Below, piece after piece: positions 13,568-18,729 of a stretch of 18,729 nt of DNA (positions within the stretch are counted from its first letter, which is position 1; the number at the start of each line of letters is the position of its first letter). Origin of the DNA: JAGXFP01 sp039714535. GTDB lineage: Bacteria; Desulfobacterota; Desulfobulbia; Desulfobulbales; JAGXFP01. The notes under the pieces were generated by a model, which worked only from the letters and a program-made list of their open reading frames with translations, made no database searches and was not told the DNA's origin. The stretch lies in contig JBDLJC010000061.1 of the NCBI GenBank assembly GCA_039714535.1, positions 1 to 18,729 of the forward strand. Reading direction: 5' to 3'. The translations under genes were made by a program, and so were the position numbers.

Positions 13568-14683
13568 ATGAGAAAGATCTTTGAAGAAACAACCATCAAT
13601 GGCATGACCCTCAAAAACCGCCTGGTAAGGGCGGCCACCTGGGAAGGGATGTGTGAACCGGAAGGACGCCCCACCGAAAAACTCAGCGCTTGTTACCGCG
13701 ATCTGGCCCGGGGCGGCGTCGGCCTGATCATTACCGGCTATGCCTTCGTCAGGCCGGAGGGCCGCCAGTTACCCTGCACTCTGGGCGCCCATACCGATAA
13801 GTTCAATGCCGATATGAAAAAGATGGTCGAGGCGGTCCATGCTGAGGGCGGTAAGATCTGTCTCCAGTTGGTCCATGTCGGCGGCCAGACCAATGAGAGG
13901 AATGCCGGCCGGATGCCATTGGCCCCTTCGGCGGTCAAGGTCGAGCAATTCCCCCAGGTCCCAGAGGAGATGTCTTTTGCTGATATTCACGGGGTGATCA
14001 GGGCCTTTGGTGAGGCGGCAGGCCGCGCCAAGGAATGCGGTTTCGATGCCATCCAGCTGCATGGCGCCCATGGCTACCTGATCAATCAATTTCTCTCGCC
14101 TCTGACCAACAATCGCACGGACGAGTACGGCGGCAGCATCGATAACCGCTGCCGCTTTATGATTGAGGTTTATTGGAAGGTCCGGGACGTGGTCGGTAAG
14201 GATTATCCGGTGCTGATCAAGCTGAACGGCGCCGACAATCTTGAAGGCGGCCTTAATCTGGAAGATGGTGTTTACGCGGCCGAACTGCTCGATCAGGAGG
14301 GGATCGACGCCATTGAGGTGAGCGGCGGCACTCCGGCTTCCGGGGCCATGTCGCCGATCCGCAACAAGATCAACGGCCCCGAGCAAGAAGCCTATAACCT
14401 GGAGCTCTGCACGGCGATCAAGGCCGTTGTCAAATGCCCGGTTATGGTGGTCGGCGGTTTCAGGAGTTTTGCTGTTGCCGAACGGGCTATCCAAAACGAT
14501 GCCGATTATGTGTCAATGGCCCGCCCGTTCATCCGCGAACCGGACCTGGCTAAGCGCTGGCAATCCGGTGACCACACCACCGCCACCTGTATCTCCTGCA
14601 GTGCTTGTTTTATGCCGGGGATCAAGGAAGGCGGGATCTATTGCGTTGTTGATAAGAAAGAGAGGGAAAAGGCTAAGGTGTGA
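13568..14683 (+). CDS. NADH:flavin oxidoreductase, Old Yellow Enzyme family, with C-terminal Fe-S cysteines
   Basis: This 371-residue TIM-barrel flavoprotein should use FMN to reduce an activated C=C or related electrophile. The N-terminus KNRLVRAATWEG is the FMN-phosphate-proximal signature. QLHGAHGYLINQFLSP and NRTDEYGGS form the active-site core, with the His pair of HGAH. VVGGFRS and SMARPF(I)REPDL bind the cofactor phosphate. At the end, C341, C344, C347 and C359 (CX2CX2CX11C) match the 4Fe-4S motif position of 2,4-dienoyl-CoA reductase-like enzymes. The second FAD/NADH module of those enzymes is absent, so electrons must come from a separate donor. GGGAG precedes ATG 13568. The substrate is unknown; enoate or dienoyl-CoA reduction are candidates. 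A relic of the CxxC tail module follows the stop. Confidence 0.88.
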   Translation: MRKIFEETTINGMTLKNRLVRAATWEGMCEPEGRPTEKLSACYRDLARGGVGLIITGYAFVRPEGRQLPCTLGAHTDKFNADMKKMVEAVHAEGGKICLQLVHVGGQTNERNAGRMPLAPSAVKVEQFPQVPEEMSFADIHGVIRAFGEAAGRAKECGFDAIQLHGAHGYLINQFLSPLTNNRTDEYGGSIDNRCRFMIEVYWKVRDVVGKDYPVLIKLNGADNLEGGLNLEDGVYAAELLDQEGIDAIEVSGGTPASGAMSPIRNKINGPEQEAYNLELCTAIKAVVKCPVMVVGGFRSFAVAERAIQNDADYVSMARPFIREPDLAKRWQSGDHTTATCISCSACFMPGIKEGGIYCVVDKKEREKAKV

Positions 14684-14712
14684 TTTCGGCGCGGTTAAGT
14701 ATTTTTGCTGCG

Positions 14713-14802
14713 GAATTCAGCCATGCCATCTGCCCGGATTGTGCCCAAAAACTTTATCCGGATTTGATAACACCGGAAAAGTCTTCAGGAAAACCCGCTT
14801 AG
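14713..14802 (+). pseudogene. Relic of the CxxC signalling-tail module
   Basis: The frame reads EFSHAICPDCAQKLYPD and then about twelve residues to a TAG at 14800-14802. This aligns without gaps with EFTHSYCDDCIRKLYPE at the C-terminus of the membrane protein at 11187-12074, matching at E, F, H, C, D, C, K, L, Y and P. The preceding part of the module (CASC...GYWNQIESYI) is absent and the frame upstream is unrelated. It is therefore the last about 30 codons of a former signalling gene, now stranded between two metabolic genes. The rest of the gap (14803-15003) shows nothing I can name. Confidence 0.65.
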
Positions 14803-15003
14803 CCCCATAGACGGCTGCAATGAAGACGAAACCCTTCACTTCAGCGCCTAGCGTTCCAAAAGCTGGCGCGAATCCCATCTTTTCAAACTCCCTTAAAATA
14901 CTTTCTTCAAACCATTTTACTTTGTTTTATTGCTAAAATTATGGACAATGATGGAATGGATGGATCAGCGTAAGAGCTAAACAAACAAGACAGGGAGGGA
15001 CTT

Positions 15004-15327
15004 ATGGCTACGATTAAAGCTAAACATTATCTCAGGGTTAAAAACAGATTCCCGGATTTTCTCAGCGCAGTCGAATCTCTGGGCTCCGTGGCCAAAAAGG
15101 AAGGACCACTCGATGGTAAAAATGCGCAGTTGATTCAGCTGGCCGCCGCCGCAGCGATTCGTTCCGAGGGGGCGGTCCATAGTCATACCCGGAGAGCGCT
15201 TGAGGCCGGCGCGCACGTTGATGAGATCTATCACGCCCTTATTATTCTGACGAGTACTATCGGCTTCCCCAATGTTATGGCGGCCTTAAGCTGGGCTGAA
15301 GATGTGCTCGAAAAAGGCGCCGAATGA
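15004..15327 (+). CDS. Carboxymuconolactone decarboxylase-like (AhpD-fold) protein without CxxC
   Basis: This 107-residue all-helical protein matches the CMD/AhpD family in length and pattern. LIQLAAAAAIRSEGAVHSH, RRALEAGAHVDEIYHALI and GFPNVMAAL follow the family's central helices. AhpD-type peroxidase partners carry CxxC about three residues before the conserved His, but here that region reads GAVHSH and no cysteine occurs in the protein. Disulfide-based peroxidase activity is therefore excluded. A gamma-carboxymuconolactone-decarboxylase-like or uncharacterised role remains. GGGAGG sits seven bases before ATG 15004. The gene lies upstream of the glycosylase gene in the same direction, 81 bases away. 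Confidence 0.8.
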   Translation: MATIKAKHYLRVKNRFPDFLSAVESLGSVAKKEGPLDGKNAQLIQLAAAAAIRSEGAVHSHTRRALEAGAHVDEIYHALIILTSTIGFPNVMAALSWAEDVLEKGAE

Positions 15328-15408
15328 GATAAGTCTGGGTTAATTGGCGAAACGAACAAAGGGCCAGGGTGGCGCATTTAGCGGCTGGGGCAAATAAAAG
15401 GAGAACCC

Positions 15409-15981
15409 TTGAAGAGATGCGACTGGGTGCCGACAGACAACAAAATCTACCTTGACTATCATGACCGGGAATGGGGGGTGGCGGTTCACGATGATCTCAG
15501 GCTGTTTGAGATGTTGATCCTTGAAGGCGCCCAGGCCGGCTTGAGTTGGCTGACCATTCTCAAGAGACGCGAGACCTACCGGCTGGCCTATGACGGTTTT
15601 GATCCGCTTAAAATGGCCCGCTGGGATGAAGCCAAGGTGGTCGAGTTACTGAAAGATCCCGGCATTATCAGAAACAAACTCAAGGTCGCGGCCGCCATAA
15701 CCAATGGCGCCGCCTATCTGCAGGTTGTTGCAGAGTTCGGCAGTTTCGCTGAATTCATCTGGTCATTTGTCGGCGGCAGGCCTATCCAGAACTCCTGGCA
15801 GACGATTAAGCAGATTCCAGCGACTACCGCTGAGTCCGATCAGATGAGTAAAGAGCTAAAGCGGCGGGGCTTCAAATTTGTCGGCTCGACAATCTGCTAC
15901 GCCTTCATGCAGGCGGTGGGCATGGTTAATGACCACCTGGTCGGTTGCTTCAGATACGAATCCATCAAAAAAGGCAGATAG
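15409..15981 (+). CDS. tag: DNA-3-methyladenine glycosylase I
   Basis: Tag excises 3-methyladenine from alkylated DNA and so starts base-excision repair. The 190 residues match the family throughout: KRCDWV, YHDREWG, LILEGAQAGLSW, GFDPLKMA, and FVGSTICYAFMQAVGMVNDH. The zinc ligands are all present (C4, H18, H176, C180) and E39 occupies the position of the active-site Glu. The start is TTG at 15409, supported by AAAGGAGA just upstream and by the correct placement of C4; no ATG would preserve that residue. A short linker of nine bases leads to the hotdog thioesterase gene, suggesting one transcript. Confidence 0.95.
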   Translation: MKRCDWVPTDNKIYLDYHDREWGVAVHDDLRLFEMLILEGAQAGLSWLTILKRRETYRLAYDGFDPLKMARWDEAKVVELLKDPGIIRNKLKVAAAITNGAAYLQVVAEFGSFAEFIWSFVGGRPIQNSWQTIKQIPATTAESDQMSKELKRRGFKFVGSTICYAFMQAVGMVNDHLVGCFRYESIKKGR

Positions 15982-15990
15982 CAAGAACAG

Positions 15991-16452
15991 ATGATGATCG
16001 ATAAGGATGGGATAGATGCGGCCCTGGACCAGGTATTGGCCGGGGTCGGCGATAAGCGGCGGCTGCTGATGCCGCCGCCGGTTTTTACGACGATGCAGGG
16101 CGAATTTATCGGTTTCGACCGGGAAAACAAGATCCTGCAGGCCAGGTTCCCGGTTCTTGCCGAGCAACTCAATCCTTACGGCAGTATGCAGGGCGGGATG
16201 ATTGCGGCGGCCATTGACAATACCCTGGGGCCGTTAAGCATGCTGGTGGCCCCACCCAATTTCACCCGCCGTCTGGAGATCAAATACCGGCGGCCCGTCA
16301 CCCCCGGGCTCGATTACATAACGGTAATAGGGAAATTTCTTGACCAGAAAAAACGGCAGCTTTTCTTTCGGGCCAGCGTTGTTGATGGCGACGGCAATGA
16401 GCTTGCCAACGGTAAGGCCGTCCACTGGGTTCTAGATGATGATCAACTTTGA
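15991..16452 (+). CDS. Hotdog-fold thioesterase (PaaI/4HBT-like)
   Basis: This 153-residue protein carries the PaaI-type signature NPYGSMQGGMIAAAIDNTLG (61-80). N61, G64, G68-G69 and D76 fit the acyl-CoA thioesterase active site, but the usual HGG is MQGG here (Q67). The following strands RRLEIKYRRPVTPG and GKAVHW are typical of the fold. It probably hydrolyses a small or aromatic acyl-CoA; the substrate is not known. It starts nine bases after the glycosylase stop. A second Met directly follows the first, so the exact start may shift by one codon. There is no strong Shine-Dalgarno sequence, consistent with translational coupling. Confidence 0.82.
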   Translation: MMIDKDGIDAALDQVLAGVGDKRRLLMPPPVFTTMQGEFIGFDRENKILQARFPVLAEQLNPYGSMQGGMIAAAIDNTLGPLSMLVAPPNFTRRLEIKYRRPVTPGLDYITVIGKFLDQKKRQLFFRASVVDGDGNELANGKAVHWVLDDDQL

Positions 16453-16576
16453 CGGCGTCGTAAAACCGCCATCATCTTTACCATCCATTGCGGAAATTGT
16501 GGGGCCTCTGAGATCAATTGCTCCGGGCCTGTCGGTCACCTGACGCATTTTATAATACCAAGGAGACGCATCACCA

Positions 16577-17392
16577 ATGATTGAATTTATCCAACAGTTC
16601 AGCCCGGTCACCCAAGCCCTTTTTGCCACGCTTTTTACCTGGGGTGTAACGGCGGCCGGGGCAGGTCTGGTTTTTTTCACTAAGACCGTCAACCAGAAGG
16701 TAATGGATTCGATGCTTGGCTTTGCAGGCGGGGTGATGATTGCCGCCAGTTTCTGGTCGCTGCTGGCGCCGGGAATAGAGATGGCCGAACAGATGGCCTT
16801 CAACCCCTGGCTGACCGCCGCGCTAGGTTTCATGGCCGGCGGAATTTTCATGCGCGTTACCGATATGATCCTGCCCCACCTCCATCCCGGCCTCGACATC
16901 AGTGAAAGCGAAGGGATCAAAACTTCATGGCAGCGCAGTACCCTGTTGGTCCTGGCCATTACCCTCCATAATATCCCGGAAGGGTTGGCGGTCGGGGTCG
17001 CTTTCGGGGCCGTTGCAGCAGGCCTGCCCGCCGCGACCATTGGCGGGGCCATTGCCCTGGCAATCGGTATCGGTCTTCAGAATTTCCCGGAAGGAACGGC
17101 GGTGTCAATGCCGTTGCGGCGGGAAGGGATGGGTAAGGGAAAAAGTTTCCTGATGGGCCAGGCCTCGGGCATGGTTGAGCCGGTAGCCGGGGTGTTGGGG
17201 GTAATTTTTGTCATGCAGATGCAGAGTGTTCTGCCCTATGCCCTCTGTTTTGCGGCCGGGGCCATGATCTTTGTCGTGGTTGAGGAACTGATCCCGGAAT
17301 CGCAACGAATCCCGGCCAATATCGATCTGGTGACCATGGCGACCATGGTCGGTTTTTCGGTGATGATGATCCTTGATGTGGCCCTGGGTTGA
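16577..17392 (+). CDS. ZIP family divalent metal transporter (GufA/ZIP11-like)
   Basis: This 271-residue inner-membrane protein has about eight predicted helices. The two metal-site helices are clear: HNIPEGLAVGVAFG (H131, N132, E135) in TM4 and QNFPEGTAVSMPL (Q168, N169, E172) in TM5. The Q in place of H in TM5 is normal for the GufA/ZIP11 branch. A third signature, VEELIPES, lies near the C-terminus. Members import Zn2+, Fe2+ or related divalent ions; specificity cannot be read here. The short cytosolic loop between TM3 and TM4 lacks the long His-rich stretch of eukaryotic ZIPs. AGGAG lies eleven bases before ATG 16577. It is separated by 124 bases from the thioesterase gene, with no terminator in between. 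Confidence 0.9.
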   Translation: MIEFIQQFSPVTQALFATLFTWGVTAAGAGLVFFTKTVNQKVMDSMLGFAGGVMIAASFWSLLAPGIEMAEQMAFNPWLTAALGFMAGGIFMRVTDMILPHLHPGLDISESEGIKTSWQRSTLLVLAITLHNIPEGLAVGVAFGAVAAGLPAATIGGAIALAIGIGLQNFPEGTAVSMPLRREGMGKGKSFLMGQASGMVEPVAGVLGVIFVMQMQSVLPYALCFAAGAMIFVVVEELIPESQRIPANIDLVTMATMVGFSVMMILDVALG

Positions 17393-17400
17393 GGGGTTGA

Positions 17401-17610
17401 ATTATTCCCTATAACCTTCTGCGGCTTCATAACGTTTGTCTGTTGAACCTGCCCTATACCATGACCCCGGAAATGGTTGCCGATGCGGCCCGGGCTTTTC
17501 AGCCTAAAGTCCTATATCCCTATCATTACGGCGCCACCGATCCCGCCAGACTCGTTGCCCTGCTGCAAGGCAGTCCGGAAATTGAAGTGCGGGTCCGCAG
17601 AATGGAGTAA
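17401..17610 (+). pseudogene. C-terminal relic of an UlaG-like metallo-beta-lactamase-fold hydrolase
   Basis: A frame open from 17401 to a TAA at 17608-17610 encodes NLPYTMTPEMVADAARAF, then PKVLYPYHYGATDPARL and EIEVRVRRME. This is the characteristic C-terminal end of MBL-fold hydrolases of the UlaG type, including the HYG segment. The N-terminal metal-binding HxHxDH region is absent; upstream lies the stop of the ZIP gene and about 20 unrelated codons. The gene is therefore truncated by deletion. Codon use is GC-rich like the main chromosome, so it is native debris rather than an insertion. Confidence 0.7.
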
Positions 17611-17713
17611 ACGGGTCGAAGCGAAGCAGACAAACCGGCCATCCCGTGCTGCGTAACAAGACAAGCTGCTAAATACAGTGGATATCTTACATCACGTCTT
17701 TTTTTCTATGGTA

Positions 17714-17743
17714 TTGACTAAGAGCGCATGTTAGGGATATTAA
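17714..17743 (+). promoter_or_regulatory. Sigma70-type promoter for the DUF3185 gene
   Basis: TTGACT (17714-17719) and TATTAA (17738-17743) are separated by 18 bases. They lie about 90 bases upstream of the GTG start at 17835. The flanking sequence from 17611 to 17834 shows no other feature that I can support. Confidence 0.45.
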
Positions 17744-17834
17744 TATGGACATTCTGGTATTAAGACCGGTAATTTGATCTGAAAAGTTTGTTCATAACAA
17801 ACACCAATCATCTCATCATTAAGGAGGAGCATTC

Positions 17835-18050
17835 GTGGCCAGAAAGAAAAAGAAGCAGTTAAAAGTTGTCGGGCTCGTGTTGTTAGTGGTTGGGGTAGGG
17901 CTGGCGATCTGGGGTTACCAACTTTCCGGCTCTGTGGGCTCCCAGTTAACCAAGGCTATTTCCGGTTCACCAACTGACCGGGTGATGATGATGTATATAG
18001 GCGGAGCGGCTGCGGTTGTCGCCGGGCTCTTCCTGCTGTCGAAGAAGTAA
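17835..18050 (+). CDS. Small DUF3185-family membrane protein
   Basis: This 71-residue protein has a Lys/Arg-rich start (ARKKKKQ), a first membrane helix at about 10-28 and a second at about 51-68. The connecting loop LTKAISGSPTDRVMMMYIGG contains the SGSPTD motif that marks the DUF3185 family. The function of the family is not known; these are small inner-membrane proteins. The start codon is GTG, fixed by a perfect AAGGAGG a few bases upstream; the next Met (about residue 51) would remove the first helix. It is transcribed alone from the promoter at 17714, with no close neighbour. Confidence 0.75.
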   Translation: MARKKKKQLKVVGLVLLVVGVGLAIWGYQLSGSVGSQLTKAISGSPTDRVMMMYIGGAAAVVAGLFLLSKK

Positions 18051-18252
18051 AAGAAACTAGTAAACACTAAGCTCAGACAGACAACTTGGTGCTATTTGAT
18101 GCTCAAATGTCAACCCGTCAAGTCTGCCACATACTTGAAGTTAAAGGGTACGATATCAGATGAGGGGCAATAATGCCCAAAAACACCTTCAATATCAACT
18201 TATCGGGGCAAAAGTGCCTGTTAATCAATGGTTATACGCTAAATAGGAAAAA

Positions 18253-18636
18253 ATGATTCGTATCTACGGTATCAAAGATAAATTAAATCCCATAAAAGCA
18301 AAGCTCTCTGATGTAATAAATCAGTGCATGGTTGATGCGTTGTCATTTCCAGACAATAAACGAGCTCATAGATTCATTCCCATGGACAGCGAAAATTATT
18401 TCTATCCAGATGGTAGGTCTGACTCTTATACAGTTATTGAAATTTCTATGATGGAAGGCCGTTCCGTAGAGGCAAAGAAGGAACTAATTCATTTGCTATT
18501 TCAACGAATTGAGTTCGAATTAGGAATATCGTCCAATGATATTGAAATAACAATCTCAGAATCCCCTGCCTGTAACTGGGGGTTCAGAGGAGTTACAGGC
18601 GATGAGGCCAAATTAAATTACAAGGTAAACGTATAA
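18253..18636 (+). CDS. Tautomerase-family-like protein lacking N-terminal proline
   Basis: The 127-residue protein resembles larger single-chain tautomerase-fold proteins. A first beta-alpha unit covers residues 1-30. RSDSYTVIEISMMEGRSVEAKKELIHLLFQRI in the middle (55-86) contains the family's GRS..K pattern, and SPACNWGFRGV (104-114) is the closing segment. The catalytic base of the superfamily is Pro1, exposed after Met removal; here residue 2 is Ile, so classical tautomerase chemistry is unlikely. The gene is AT-rich compared with the main chromosome. Its Shine-Dalgarno sequence is weak (AGGAAAAA). TTATACG at 18232-18238 and its reverse complement CGTATAA at 18630-18636 bracket the gene. 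The 200 bases before it hold only a small GGGCA/TGCCC hairpin (18165-18178). Confidence 0.65.
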   Translation: MIRIYGIKDKLNPIKAKLSDVINQCMVDALSFPDNKRAHRFIPMDSENYFYPDGRSDSYTVIEISMMEGRSVEAKKELIHLLFQRIEFELGISSNDIEITISESPACNWGFRGVTGDEAKLNYKVNV

Positions 18637-18644
18637 TCGGGTAA

Positions 18645-18729
18645 GGGGGAGGTTTTCCCTCCCCCTCCCCACACCACCTAGCAAGCGGGTCCGCACTAGG
18701 CGGTTCCCAAGAGTTACCGAGCCGTAGCC
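18645..18729. other. Strongly palindromic non-coding sequence at the window edge
   Basis: Directly after the tautomerase-like gene comes a perfect 8-bp hairpin, GGGGGAGG (18645-18652) with CCTCCCCC (18658-18665). A second compound hairpin follows at about 18674-18703: ACC-A-CCTAG pairs with CTAGG-C-GGT, and GCGG pairs with CCGC at its tip. There is no T-run, so these are not simple terminators. The style recalls conserved sequences flanking group II intron or reverse-transcriptase elements and insertion sequences, but I cannot name the element and it continues beyond the window. Confidence 0.35.

Noticed and set aside
14731..14935. Minus-strand open frame including KMGFAPAFGTLGAEVKGFVF
   Set aside because: It runs antisense over the recognisable CxxC tail relic at 14713-14802 and matches no family I know, so it is most likely a shadow frame.
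16440..16480. Inverted repeat GATGAT..GGCG / CGCC..ATCATC at the end of the thioesterase gene
   Set aside because: Imperfect, partly within the coding region, and not followed by a T-run, so not called as a terminator.
18165..18178. GGGCA-ATAA-TGCCC hairpin before the tautomerase-like gene
   Set aside because: Only 5 bp and no T-run; too weak to call as terminator or operator.
1..18729. CRISPR arrays, tRNA and rRNA genes
   Set aside because: No regularly spaced direct repeats and no tRNA or rRNA signatures were seen on either strand.

Overview
The window looks like a chromosomal segment of an anaerobic bacterium, most plausibly a Desulfobacterota (sulfate-reducer-like) genome. The pointers are a corrinoid-activating ferredoxin/ASKHA protein beside an AcsE-type methyltetrahydrofolate methyltransferase (Wood-Ljungdahl pathway), a GEMM-type cyclic-dinucleotide riboswitch, and a CxxC...CxxC tail module of a kind I associate with delta-proteobacterial signalling proteins. 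This placement rests on gene content only. Most genes are GC-rich. Several islands are clearly AT-rich (about 4333-4980, 9770-12230 and 18050-18640) and look acquired or eroded.

Layout. 1-468 is a structured leader without a gene. 469-2382 encodes the corrinoid activator and 2781-3677 the acsE-like methyltransferase; between them lies a palindromic repeat, then a good sigma70-type promoter. A strong terminator at 3704-3735 closes that unit. 3756-4905 holds two abutting genes: an HsdR-N-like protein lacking the usual ExK, and an AT-rich GIY-YIG-like protein. 4988-6334 is class II DAHP synthase (shikimate entry), preceded by a perfect palindrome. 6381-9029 is a P2-type cation ATPase translationally coupled to a TauE/SafE permease (9029-9766).

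9841-11186 is accessory in character: an exported hypothetical protein (minus strand), an IS3-family remnant, and then a complete regulatory leader. That leader has a promoter at 10926-10954, a c-di-GMP-I (GEMM-I) riboswitch at about 10971-11061 and an intrinsic terminator at 11081-11114. It sits in front of a two-TM periplasmic-sensor-like protein (11187-12074) that ends in a cytoplasmic CxxC...CxxC module. A relic of the same tail module lies at 14713-14802.

12227-13222 (minus) is a Tat-exported DUF362 protein with its own promoter. From 13568 onward come an Old-Yellow-Enzyme-family Fe-S flavoprotein, a cysteine-less carboxymuconolactone-decarboxylase-like protein, 3-methyladenine DNA glycosylase I, a hotdog thioesterase and a ZIP metal transporter, mostly metabolic and repair housekeeping. 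The right end holds a relic of an UlaG-like metallo-hydrolase, a DUF3185 membrane peptide with its promoter, an AT-rich tautomerase-fold protein lacking Pro1, and a strongly palindromic non-coding sequence that runs off the window and may be the edge of a mobile element.

The most interesting unit is the riboswitch-controlled membrane protein at 10926-12074: cyclic-dinucleotide sensing at the RNA level feeding a transmembrane receptor with an uncharacterised cysteine module but no recognisable kinase, cyclase or methyl-accepting domain.
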